Shown here: in pieces, positions 1 through 5,879 of the stretch
Position numbering within the stretch: position 1 is the stretch's first letter
Layout of the letters: every line of letters starts with the position of its first letter
NCBI GenBank assembly: GCA_005239945.1
Contig: SBAY01000032.1
Coordinates: forward strand, 1-12,316
DNA from: Nitrospira sp.
Lineage (GTDB): Bacteria; UBA9089; CG2-30-40-21; SBAY01
Direction of reading: 5' to 3'
Length of the DNA: 12,316 nt
The notes under the pieces: generated by a model
Database searches by the model: none
Told to the model about the DNA's origin: nothing
The model's input: only the letters and a program-made list of their open reading frames with translations
Program-made: the position numbers and the translations under genes

Positions 1-107
1 ATGTCGCTACGCTCCATCCCATCTTCCACCAGCCATACCATTACACAGTTATCTATATTACTCAATTATAAACATCAATATAACATATTATACGAGAGGG
101 AAGTAAC

Positions 108-1280
108 ATGAAAATTGCATTTATTTGCAGAGGAGTTAATAAAAGAGGTGGAATATCACGATGTGTCGCCGAGTTAGCCGAATCACTCTGTCAGAAACAT
201 GAAGTCCATGTATTTGCTAATTCCTGGCAGGATGTGTTGACCAATAAGATTATATTTCATAAAATCCCGATGCTTAAAGGCAATATCTTTTTAAAAAGAA
301 AGATGCATGGTCTGGCAACGCTAATTCAAGTAATTACTTTTGCCATAATGAGTAGTTTGATAATTAAACCCAAAGAATTTGATATTGTTCATTCATTTGG
401 GGATTGTTTTGTCCCTTTTAATATCTATACCTCACAGAGTTGTCATAAAACTGCGGTAAGGGTAGCTCGAAAAAGCGGCACAGGAATTTATAACTATTTT
501 AAAAATACCATCTTGAATCCTTTGAACTTAATTGTTTTGTCCATAGAGAAATTCTCATATCGGCATGGTAGTAAAAATGGTGGGATTATTTCACCTACCG
601 AGTGGATAAAAAGGAATATTGTAGAGGAATACAATATCCCTGAAAAAAAGATAGTTGTTATCCCTAATGGTGTTGACCTTAAAGAATTTAATCCCGAAAA
701 TAGAGGACAATTCAGGGAGGCGATTAGAAAAGAACTTAATCTCAAGACAGATGACATCGTTCTTATATTTGTCGCCTACGAGTTTAGAAGAAAAGGACTA
801 AAATATATTATCGAATCACTTCCTTTTATTAAAAGTGAGCGTATAAAACTTATCGCTATTGGAGGGGAAAAAATCGAGCCATATTTATCCCTGGCAAAAA
901 GGTTGAATATTGCTCATCAAATAATATTTCTTAAACCTACTCCACTAAAAAAATATTATGCGGCGGCTGATATTTTTGTTTTCCCAACCCTTTATGAGGC
1001 ATTTTCATTAGCGACTTTAGAGGCTATTTCATCCGGGCTACCTATATTAGCCACTAAGGTTAGTGGAACTGAGGAATTGATTCAGGATGGATATAATGGA
1101 TATTTTATTCAGCGGGATGCACTTGATATTGCTCAAAAGATAAATTTATTAATTGAAAATGGGCATTGTCTAAAAGAGATGGGAGAAAATGCCCGCAAAA
1201 CCGCAGAAAGATATTCATGGAAAGAAGTAGCCTATCAAACGGAAGAATTTTATAAAAAAATATATAATAGAAAGGGGTAA
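108..1280 (+). CDS. GT4-family glycosyltransferase (GT-B fold)
   Basis: A 390-residue retaining glycosyltransferase that probably moves a sugar from a nucleotide donor to a surface polysaccharide or lipid-linked acceptor at the cytoplasmic face of the membrane. The N-terminal half has the acceptor-domain opening MKIAFICRG followed by a glycine-rich RGGISR stretch near residues 13-18. The C-terminal half carries the GT4 donor-site signature: PNGVDLKEFNP (186-196), a RRKGL phosphate-contact segment (227-231), and the EX7E motif from E297 to E305 in YEAFSLATLE. The length is normal for GT4. The ATG at 108 is preceded by a purine-rich GAGAGGGAAG, a plausible ribosome binding site. The next gene starts 7 bases downstream, so the two form an operon. 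The family is clear. The donor, acceptor and linkage cannot be read from the sequence. Confidence 0.93.
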   Translation: MKIAFICRGVNKRGGISRCVAELAESLCQKHEVHVFANSWQDVLTNKIIFHKIPMLKGNIFLKRKMHGLATLIQVITFAIMSSLIIKPKEFDIVHSFGDCFVPFNIYTSQSCHKTAVRVARKSGTGIYNYFKNTILNPLNLIVLSIEKFSYRHGSKNGGIISPTEWIKRNIVEEYNIPEKKIVVIPNGVDLKEFNPENRGQFREAIRKELNLKTDDIVLIFVAYEFRRKGLKYIIESLPFIKSERIKLIAIGGEKIEPYLSLAKRLNIAHQIIFLKPTPLKKYYAAADIFVFPTLYEAFSLATLEAISSGLPILATKVSGTEELIQDGYNGYFIQRDALDIAQKINLLIENGHCLKEMGENARKTAERYSWKEVAYQTEEFYKKIYNRKG

Positions 1281-1287
1281 CGATTAA

Positions 1288-2214
1288 ATGCATAAATGTT
1301 TAATTATTGGGGGAGGTGGATTTTTAGGTTGGCACTTAACCAAAGGGCTTTTAGAAAGAGGAGGGTATGAGGTCAGAATACTTGAAATGCCTCAAAAACA
1401 ATATCCTCATTTAACCCAATTCTTAGATAAGATTGAGATGATACAGGGTGATTTTACTGATTGTTCTGTCATCCAATCTGCTGTTTGTGATATGGATTTT
1501 GTATTCCATTTAGCCTCTACGGTATTACCTCAGAATTCTGTTTTGGATCCCTCATTTGACCTTAAAACCAATGTTATCGGTTCAGTTCAACTGCTTGAGG
1601 TATGTAGAAGGCAAAAAATTAAAAAAATCATATTTGCCTCTTCTGGAGGAACGGTATATGGTATTCCGAAAACATTGCCAATCCCAGAAACACACCCTAC
1701 ATATCCGTTATGTTCTTATGGTATTACTAAACTTACTATAGAAAAATACCTGAATATGTATCACCACCTCTATAATTTAGATTATGTTGTTTTACGCAGT
1801 TCCAATTTTTATGGTGGCCGGAAAAACCTATCTCATCTTCAAGGAGCGGTAGATGTTTTTCTTAATAAAGTAAAGAATAAACAACCTATTATTATCTGGG
1901 GAGATGGAGAGATAATTCGTGATTATGTTTATATCGAAGATGCAAAAGAGTCATTTATACTTGCTTGTGAAAAACAGACAGAAAATAAAATCTTTAATAT
2001 TGGTTCTGGCAAGGGAACTTCACTTAATGAATTGATAGTTTTAATCAAAAAGGTTATCGGTGAAGAATTTGAAGTTCGGTATGAACCAGGTCGTCCTTTT
2101 GATGTCACGGTTAATATCCTTGATATTGAACGAGCCAAAAAAGAATTAGGATGGGGACCTAAGGTTTCTTTAAAAGATGGTATTTTGAAGGAATGGATAG
2201 AAATACAAGAGTAA
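1288..2214 (+). CDS. NAD-dependent epimerase/dehydratase (extended SDR)
   Basis: A 308-residue extended short-chain dehydrogenase/reductase of the UDP-glucose 4-epimerase/dTDP-glucose dehydratase group, which reshapes nucleotide sugars for glycan synthesis in the cytoplasm. The N-terminal Rossmann motif GGGGFLG spans residues 8-14. The catalytic pair is Y144 and K148 in YGITK, with S118/S119 of FASSGG as the partner serine. Other family marks are the conserved R170 SSNFYG stretch and WGDGEIIRDYVYIED, the substrate-loop region of this group. The start at 1288 is supported by AAAGGGG at the very end of the preceding glycosyltransferase gene, so translation is probably coupled. The pair suggests one enzyme makes a nucleotide sugar and the other uses it, but GalE, WbpP-like and dehydratase activities cannot be separated here. 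Confidence 0.92.
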   Translation: MHKCLIIGGGGFLGWHLTKGLLERGGYEVRILEMPQKQYPHLTQFLDKIEMIQGDFTDCSVIQSAVCDMDFVFHLASTVLPQNSVLDPSFDLKTNVIGSVQLLEVCRRQKIKKIIFASSGGTVYGIPKTLPIPETHPTYPLCSYGITKLTIEKYLNMYHHLYNLDYVVLRSSNFYGGRKNLSHLQGAVDVFLNKVKNKQPIIIWGDGEIIRDYVYIEDAKESFILACEKQTENKIFNIGSGKGTSLNELIVLIKKVIGEEFEVRYEPGRPFDVTVNILDIERAKKELGWGPKVSLKDGILKEWIEIQE

Positions 2215-2218
2215 GGAA

Positions 2219-2308
2219 TAGAAATTGGAAATTAGAAATTGAGGAAAATAGATATGATTCTCTTTTCTTTCCCTAACTTCCAATTTCCAATTTCTATTTT
2301 CCAATTTC
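2219..2308. repeat. A/T-rich inverted repeat (GAAATTGGAAATTAG type) between convergent genes
   Basis: The left arm, about 2219-2243, consists of short units such as GAAATTGGAAATTAG. The right arm, about 2276-2308, is its approximate reverse complement, with units such as CCAATTTCCAATTTC. The loop is about 30 bases. The element sits between two convergent genes, where a transcript from either side would fold into a long A-U-rich hairpin, so a bidirectional terminator role is possible. Its right arm extends into the minus-strand helix-hairpin-helix gene and encodes that protein's last residues. Similar elements appear at 3431-3504 and 5757-5848. Confidence 0.75.
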
Positions 2309-3079
2309 AACAGTTATCAACCCTTTTATCTTCTCAAAGGTTTTTTCTCCAATACCTTTTACCTCCATTATTTCTTCAACGGATTTAAACCCATCGTGAG
2401 TCTGTCGATACTCAATAATCCTTTTCGCCCCTACCGGGCCAATTTTAGGTAAGGATTCAATCTCTTCTAACGAGGCCGTGTTTAAATTGACCTTTTTATC
2501 GAAGGTGTTATCTTCAACAAAGGCGTTGCCTTCAGCGAAGGCGTTGCCTTCAACGAAGGCGTTGCCTTCCCTTATTGTTAGAGAGCCAATTACATCAGAC
2601 AAATCTTTAGGCTTTTCTAATAATGATGGAGTAATTGTGTTTTTGGAAATAGTTATTGTCTTACTCCCTACCGTGGATTTTCCCATATCTGTCCGGGACA
2701 AAACAATAGTCCCTACGGTTATTTTTTCTTTAATCTTCCCAAATGTTTTCTGCCCGATTCCTTTTACCTTAGTTATTTCTTTAATTGCTCCAAATGAACC
2801 ATAAGTTTGGCGATACTCAATGATTCTCTTAGCCCCTACCGGACCAATATCAGGTAAGGACTCAAGTTCTTCTAAAGAGGCTGTATTTATATTTACCTTG
2901 TCAGGTATTATTTCTTCGCAGGGGACTTCAAAAGCAGAATGGACTATCTGAATTTGTGATAAAGCCTTTTCTCTTTGTGTTTGCGTAATTATTAAAATAG
3001 TCGCTGCAGTTAATGCGGAGATAAGGAGAAATAAGACGATTCTTTGCTGTGTGCGATTAAAAGATTTGAATAACTCCAT
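2294..3079 (-). CDS. Membrane-anchored protein with two ComEA-type helix-hairpin-helix domains
   Basis: A 261-residue protein with a short basic N-terminus, one hydrophobic segment (about residues 13-32, RIVLFLLISALTAATILI) and two ComEA-type double helix-hairpin-helix domains at about 61-122 and 196-257. Each domain has the VN(I/L)NTASLEE(L/I)ESLP opening, the GPVGAKRIIEYRQ hairpin and a second KGIG(Q/E)KTF hairpin. These bind duplex DNA non-specifically, so the protein is probably an outward-facing DNA receptor, as ComEA is in natural transformation. ComEA normally has one such domain. Here the domain is duplicated and the copies are joined by a linker containing four hexapeptide repeats of the EGNAFV type (171-194). 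No clear ribosome binding site precedes the ATG. The last residues, EIGK, come from the adjacent intergenic repeat. A competence role is inferred; no comEC is visible. Confidence 0.85.
   Translation of the reverse strand: MELFKSFNRTQQRIVLFLLISALTAATILIITQTQREKALSQIQIVHSAFEVPCEEIIPDKVNINTASLEELESLPDIGPVGAKRIIEYRQTYGSFGAIKEITKVKGIGQKTFGKIKEKITVGTIVLSRTDMGKSTVGSKTITISKNTITPSLLEKPKDLSDVIGSLTIREGNAFVEGNAFAEGNAFVEDNTFDKKVNLNTASLEEIESLPKIGPVGAKRIIEYRQTHDGFKSVEEIMEVKGIGEKTFEKIKGLITVEIGK
2501..2569 (-). repeat. Four tandem 18-bp units, each a small hairpin, inside the helix-hairpin-helix gene
   Basis: Four 15-base blocks start at 2501, 2519, 2537 and 2555, separated by AAC, AGC and AAC. The two best copies read GAAGGCGTTGCCTTC, a 6-bp perfect stem around a 3-base loop. 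In the minus-strand gene, each 18-bp period encodes one hexapeptide (EGNAFV, EGNAFA, EGNAFV, EDNTFD). The repeat keeps the frame and lengthens the linker between the two DNA-binding domains. The copy at 2501 is diverged (GAAGGTGTTATCTTC). Confidence 0.85.
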
Positions 3080-3096
3080 AAACTTTGTGTCGAAAA

Positions 3097-3112
3097 GGGT
3101 AATTCTTTACCC
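3097..3112. promoter_or_regulatory. Short perfect hairpin upstream of the helix-hairpin-helix gene
   Basis: GGGTAA and TTACCC form a perfect 6-bp inverted repeat with a 4-base TTCT loop, 17 bases upstream of the minus-strand ATG at 3079. It lies in the expected 5' leader of that gene and downstream of tRNA-Asp on the same strand. There is no U-run after it, so it is not a standard terminator. It could be a leader structure, an operator or chance. Confidence 0.35.
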
Positions 3113-3118
3113 ACATGA

Positions 3119-3216
3119 AGGGTGATGGGAATCAGGTGATTGGTTATCGGTGATGAGGTGATTGGTAATTCAAAGAAAACATTAAAACCGATTACCGATA
3201 ACTGATTACCAAAGTT
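3119..3216. repeat. Inverted repeat of GGTGATTGGTTATCGGT-type units
   Basis: The left part, about 3119-3170, contains variants of GGTGATTGGTTATCGGTGAT. The right part, 3189-3212, contains the near reverse complement, ACCGATTACCGATAACTGATTACC. The element fills the space between tRNA-Asp and the helix-hairpin-helix gene. It belongs to a different sequence class from the AAATTAGAAATTG repeats elsewhere in the window but has the same design: short imperfect units in two opposed arms. It may fold in the transcript downstream of the tRNA. Confidence 0.7.
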
Positions 3217-3226
3217 TTCTTTTAAT

Positions 3227-3305
3227 TGGCGGGGTCGACGGGATTTGAACCCGCGGTCTTCAGTGTGACAAACTGACGTGTTGGACCATGCTGCACTACG
3301 ACCCC
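3227..3305 (-). tRNA. tRNA-Asp (anticodon GTC)
   Basis: On the minus strand the acceptor stem GGGGTCG pairs fully with CGACCCC. The D-arm stem starts GTG and closes with CAC. The anticodon stem TCAGT/ACTGA holds the loop TTGTCAC, giving anticodon GUC. The T arm is GCGGG-TTCAAAT-CCCGT, with one G-U pair. The discriminator base is G, as expected for aspartate, followed by an encoded CCA (plus-strand TGG at 3227-3229). The mature body is 76 bases without the CCA. It is the second gene of a two-tRNA unit behind tRNA-Val. Confidence 0.96.
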
Positions 3306-3318
3306 GTATTGAAATTGT

Positions 3319-3340
3319 TTGAACCATTCGAGCGGTTCAA
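3319..3340. repeat. Small inverted repeat in the spacer between the two tRNA genes
   Basis: TTGAACC (3319-3325) and GGTTCAA (3334-3340) form a perfect 7-bp stem with an 8-base loop in the 45-base spacer of the tRNA-Val/tRNA-Asp transcript. It would fold between the two precursors and could affect processing. It has no other tRNA features, so it is not a third tRNA. Confidence 0.5.
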
Positions 3341-3350
3341 TTTGCTTTAA

Positions 3351-3425
3351 TGGTGGGCGAAGCAGGGTTTGAACCTGCGACCCCTTGCGTGTAAAGCAAG
3401 TGCTCTTCCACTGAGCTATCCGCCC
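3351..3425 (-). tRNA. tRNA-Val (anticodon TAC)
   Basis: On the minus strand the acceptor stem GGGCGGA pairs with TTCGCCC, with one G-U pair. The D arm is GCTC-AGTGGAAG-AGC. The anticodon stem CTTGC/GCAAG holds the loop TTTACAC, giving anticodon UAC (valine). The T arm is GCAGG-TTCAAAC-CCTGC. The discriminator is A, followed by an encoded CCA (plus-strand TGG at 3351-3353). It is the first gene of a two-tRNA transcript and is preceded by a promoter at 3513-3541. Confidence 0.97.
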
Positions 3426-3430
3426 GTATT

Positions 3431-3504
3431 GTTAATTAAAAATTAAGAATTGAGGAATTGAGAATTATTTTCTAATTCCTCAATTTTTAATTCTTAATTT
3501 TTAA
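3431..3504. repeat. A/T-rich inverted repeat in the tRNA leader
   Basis: The left arm (about 3432-3464) contains AATTAAAAATTAAGAATTGA and GAGGAATT. The right arm (about 3473-3504) contains the complements AATTCCTCAATT and TTAATTCTTAATTTTTAA, giving a strong, mostly A-U hairpin with a loop of about 8 bases. It lies directly downstream of purN and also between the tRNA promoter and tRNA-Val, so tRNA transcripts must cross it. It might end purN transcription, but the new promoter lies between the purN stop and the hairpin. Confidence 0.75.
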
Positions 3505-3512
3505 CTAATAAT

Positions 3513-3541
3513 ATTATGCCATAAAATTCCTGAATCGTCAA
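3513..3541 (-). promoter_or_regulatory. Sigma70-type promoter for the tRNA-Val/tRNA-Asp unit
   Basis: On the minus strand, TTGACG (plus 3536-3541) and CATAAT (plus 3513-3518) are separated by exactly 17 bp. Each box matches consensus at five of six positions. The promoter begins right after the purN stop codon and points at the tRNA genes, about 90 bases downstream, with the inverted repeat in between. Confidence 0.7.
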
Positions 3542-3544
3542 GTA

Positions 3545-4153
3545 TTATTTTTGCCTTATCGTCACTTTTCTACCAATAACTTCTAATTTTCCTTCTGCAT
3601 AAAGTTGAATTGCCAGAGAATAAATCTTATGTTCCTGTTCTAAAATCCGGGCAGATAAGGTTTCCTCGGTATCATTATCTTCAACCTTTACTGCCGCTTG
3701 TAAAATTATCGGACCTGTATCACAACCTTCATCTACAAAATGAATCGTAGCCCCGGAAATTTTTACTCCATAATCCAGAGCCTGCCGCTGACCGTGCAAG
3801 CCGGGAAAAGATGGCAGTAAAGCAGGATGGATGTTCATGATTTTAGATTTATACGCCTTGATAAAATAAGGACTTAAAATCCGCATAAAACCGGCTAAGA
3901 CAACTAATTCCACACCTTCTTTCTTCAGATGTGCCACTAGCCTGCGGTCATATTCCTCCCGCGTTTTGGATTCCTTTGGGTCAAGGAAAAGGGTTTTAAT
4001 TCCATGTTTTTGTGCCCGCACCAGAGCATAGGCATTGTTCTTATCACTGATGACTATCCTAATTGTCGCCGAAACCTTCCCTGCTTCAATGGCATCAATA
4101 ATCGCTTGTAAATTAGACCCATTACCTGAGACTAAGACCCCTATCTTTAACAT
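3545..4153 (-). CDS. purN: Phosphoribosylglycinamide formyltransferase (GART), PurN
   Basis: A 202-residue enzyme that transfers the formyl group of 10-formyltetrahydrofolate to glycinamide ribonucleotide, the third step of purine synthesis, in the cytoplasm. The N-terminal phosphate-binding region is VLVSGNGSNLQA (7-18). The catalytic residues are visible: N107 and H109 in MNIHPALLPSFPG, and D145 in GCDTGPI. The length matches bacterial PurN. The reading frame stays open upstream to 4309, but that part is translated inverted repeat (NPQSKIQNPKS). The true start is the ATG at 4151-4153, where the family-typical MLKIGVLVSG begins. Its promoter puts the predicted transcription start only about 3 bases before this ATG, with no Shine-Dalgarno sequence, so the mRNA is probably leaderless. 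It is divergent from pabB. Confidence 0.96.
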   Translation of the reverse strand: MLKIGVLVSGNGSNLQAIIDAIEAGKVSATIRIVISDKNNAYALVRAQKHGIKTLFLDPKESKTREEYDRRLVAHLKKEGVELVVLAGFMRILSPYFIKAYKSKIMNIHPALLPSFPGLHGQRQALDYGVKISGATIHFVDEGCDTGPIILQAAVKVEDNDTEETLSARILEQEHKIYSLAIQLYAEGKLEVIGRKVTIRQK

Positions 4154-4162
4154 AACAGTTAA

Positions 4163-4192
4163 AGTATATACTATGGAATTGAATTTTGTCAA
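4163..4192 (-). promoter_or_regulatory. purN promoter, predicted to give a near-leaderless mRNA
   Basis: On the minus strand a perfect TTGACA (plus 4187-4192) is followed after 18 bp by TATACT (plus 4163-4168). TATATA two bases upstream, with a 16-bp spacer, is an alternative. With the usual 7-base distance, transcription starts near 4156, and the ATG begins at 4153. The -35 box is half of a palindrome shared with the divergent pabB promoter. Confidence 0.75.
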
Positions 4193-4199
4193 GGAAATA

Positions 4200-4228
4200 T
4201 TGACATTTTGTCTTAAAATTGGTATAAT
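4200..4228 (+). promoter_or_regulatory. Consensus sigma70 promoter of pabB
   Basis: TTGACA at 4200-4205 and TATAAT at 4223-4228 both match consensus perfectly, with the optimal 17-bp spacer. Transcription would start near 4235, leaving a leader of about 96 bases that contains the whole inverted repeat at 4241-4327. It is divergent from the purN promoter: the -35 boxes are separated by 7 bp. Confidence 0.85.
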
Positions 4229-4240
4229 AGATAAAAGTGA

Positions 4241-4327
4241 TTTTGGATTTTGAATTTTCGATTGAGGATTAAGGATATAAGATTCCTCAATCCAAAATCG
4301 AAAATTCAAAATCCAAAATCCAAAAAA
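4241..4327. repeat. Inverted repeat filling the pabB 5' leader
   Basis: The left arm GGATTTTGAATTTTCGATTG, continuing GAGGATT (4245-4270), pairs with the right arm 4282-4314, which reads CCTCAATC, then AAAATCGAAAATTCAAAATCC. The transcript from the pabB promoter would fold it just before the start codon. It is open in several frames and so produces false N-terminal extensions for both purN and pabB. It belongs to the same general class as the other A/T-rich repeats here. Confidence 0.75.
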
Positions 4328-4330
4328 ACG

Positions 4331-5746
4331 ATGAAAATAAACCGTCCCATAAACCCTATAATTAAAGAAATCTCAATAATTGACCCGGTAAAGGTCTTTA
4401 GTCTCTTTAAAGATACTGATTATCCATTTCTCCTTGATAGTAGTATGCATAAATATGGATTAGGTAGGTACTCGTTCATTGGCTTTGAACCATTTCTTGT
4501 TTTTAAAAGCAGGCATAAAAAAGTTCAATTCGAAATTCAAAATTCGCAATTCGAAATTAATGACAATCCCTTTGATGTATTAAAAAGACTTATTAATCAA
4601 TATCACTTACAACAAATCACAAACTTTCCTTCCTTCATTGGCGGAGCGGTTGGTTACTTTGGTTATGAAATGCGGCATTTGATTGAAAATGTGCCAGGAA
4701 AAGGGATTGATGATTTAGATATACCCGATTGCATCTTCTGTTTTTATGATGTGATTTTTATATTTGACCATTTAAAAAGAAAGGCTTATATTTCATCAAG
4801 CGGTTTTCCGGAAACTAACCGATTAAGGAAGATAAGAGCCAGGACAAGATTAAAGGAGGTGTGGACACGGTTATCGCAAATCAATCAAAAGGAGCCCCCC
4901 CCCCTACCCTCTACCTTTTCCCCTAAGGTAGGAATCGATTCTAACTTTACCCGTGAACAATACTTAAAAGCGATAAGAAGGGTAAAGGAATATATTGCCG
5001 CCGGGGATATTTATCAGGTGAATCTATCCCAAAGATTAACCGCTAACCTTTTTATCCCTCCATTTGAATTATATAAGAGATTAAGAAAATTAAATCCCGC
5101 ATCTTTTGCCTGTTTTTTAGACCTGAAAGATATCATCATTGCTGGTGCATCTCCTGAACGGTTTTTACAGGTAGAAGGTAAAAAGGTAAGGACAAGACCA
5201 ATTAAAGGGACAAGACCTCGCGGGAAGACTAAATATGAGGATTTGAGGCTAAAAAACGAACTAAAAACAAGCCAAAAGGATAAGGCTGAATTGATTATGA
5301 TTGTTGACCTTTTAAGGAATGACCTGGGCCGGGTATGTGAATTTGGTAAGGTTAAGGTTAAAGAACTTATAAAATTGGAGACTCATCCAACGGTATTTCA
5401 TACTGTCGGTATAATTGAGGGCAAATTAAAGGAAGATAAAGATAAATTTGACCTTTTAAAGGCATGTTTTCCTGGTGGTTCTGTAATCGGGGCACCCAAA
5501 ATCCGCGCTATGGAGATAATCGATGAATTAGAACCAACGAAAAGACATATTTATACAGGTGCCATTGGATACTTAAGTTTTACCCAGAGTATGGATTTAA
5601 ATATCGCTATCCGCACATTTGTTATCAAAAACAATAAAGCCTATTTTCATGTAGGTGGTGGAATAGTAGCGGATTCGTTACCAGAGGATGAGTATGATGA
5701 AACCCTACATAAAGGTAAGGCATTGATTGAGGCATTAAGGGGTTAA
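4331..5746 (+). CDS. pabB: Aminodeoxychorismate synthase component I, PabB
   Basis: A 471-residue chorismate-binding enzyme that converts chorismate plus ammonia to 4-amino-4-deoxychorismate, the branch to p-aminobenzoate and folate. It contains a GGAVGYFGYEM segment in the N-terminal domain and the full C-terminal chorismate domain: AAGDIYQVNLSQR, GASPERFL, IVDLLRNDLGR, PGGSVIGAPK, YTGAIGY and GGGIVADS. PIKGT, with K at about residue 292, occurs where anthranilate synthases usually have PIAGT. This lysine is the PabB-type residue and decides the call over TrpE. The start at 4331 (MKINRPINP) is chosen because the upstream frame is translated repeat. No Shine-Dalgarno sequence is visible. Odd points are a repeat-derived segment at residues 65-78 and a C10 run in the inter-domain linker. 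No glutaminase partner (pabA) is in the window. Confidence 0.94.
   Translation: MKINRPINPIIKEISIIDPVKVFSLFKDTDYPFLLDSSMHKYGLGRYSFIGFEPFLVFKSRHKKVQFEIQNSQFEINDNPFDVLKRLINQYHLQQITNFPSFIGGAVGYFGYEMRHLIENVPGKGIDDLDIPDCIFCFYDVIFIFDHLKRKAYISSSGFPETNRLRKIRARTRLKEVWTRLSQINQKEPPPLPSTFSPKVGIDSNFTREQYLKAIRRVKEYIAAGDIYQVNLSQRLTANLFIPPFELYKRLRKLNPASFACFLDLKDIIIAGASPERFLQVEGKKVRTRPIKGTRPRGKTKYEDLRLKNELKTSQKDKAELIMIVDLLRNDLGRVCEFGKVKVKELIKLETHPTVFHTVGIIEGKLKEDKDKFDLLKACFPGGSVIGAPKIRAMEIIDELEPTKRHIYTGAIGYLSFTQSMDLNIAIRTFVIKNNKAYFHVGGGIVADSLPEDEYDETLHKGKALIEALRG
4526..4560 (+). repeat. A/T-rich repeat units embedded in the pabB coding sequence
   Basis: CAATTCGAAATT occurs twice (4526-4537 and 4547-4558), separated by CAAAATTCG. 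These units have the same composition and rhythm as the intergenic inverted repeats, particularly the pabB leader element. They encode QFEIQNSQFEIN in a non-catalytic loop of the N-terminal domain and keep the reading frame. Confidence 0.65.
4895..4904 (+). repeat. C10 homopolymer in pabB
   Basis: Ten consecutive C bases encode part of EPPPLP in the linker between the two PabB domains. The frame is intact in this sequence, but runs of this length slip in replication and in sequencing. It stands out in an AT-rich gene. Confidence 0.9.
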
Positions 5747-5756
5747 GAAGAAGACT

Positions 5757-5848
5757 ATAGAAATTGGAAATTAGAAAATGGAAAATGGAAATTAGAGAAA
5801 GGATAAAGACCTAATTTCTAATTTCTAATTTCTTTTTTCAATTCCCAT
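5757..5848. repeat. A/T-rich inverted repeat downstream of pabB
   Basis: Left-arm units of the type GAAATTGGAAATTAG (about 5760-5797) face right-arm units of the type CTAATTTCTAATTTC (about 5811-5845). The transcript of pabB would fold it 10-100 bases after the stop codon. A terminator role is possible, and the right arm ends in a T6 run (TTCTTTTTTC). It closely resembles the element at 2219-2308. Confidence 0.75.
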
Positions 5849-5879
5849 CCAAAAGATAAGGAAATTTCGATAAAAAGAT

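Noticed and set aside
1..111. Frame 1 open from base 1 to a TGA overlapping the glycosyltransferase ATG
   Set aside because: Two other plus frames are also open for most of this stretch, and the peptide has no recognisable features. The ATG at base 1 is simply the window edge. CATCCC near base 14 may be part of a hairpin cut by the edge, but this cannot be judged.
2501..2569. CRISPR-like array
   Set aside because: Units are 18 bp with 3-base gaps and encode an in-frame peptide. There are no unique spacers.
2478..2804. 108-aa plus-strand frame with KALPSTKALPS repeats
   Set aside because: It is the antisense shadow of the hexapeptide repeat in the helix-hairpin-helix gene.
3010..3327. 105-aa minus-strand frame
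   Set aside because: It runs through tRNA-Asp and an inverted repeat (SVIGFN, PITSSPITNHL), so it is not a gene.
4154..4309. N-terminal extension of the PurN reading frame
   Set aside because: The extra 52 residues are translated inverted repeat (NPQSKIQNPKS) and promoter. The family start MLKIGVLVSG is at 4153.
4250..4330. N-terminal extension of the PabB reading frame
   Set aside because: It is the translated leader repeat. The family-like sequence begins at the ATG at 4331.
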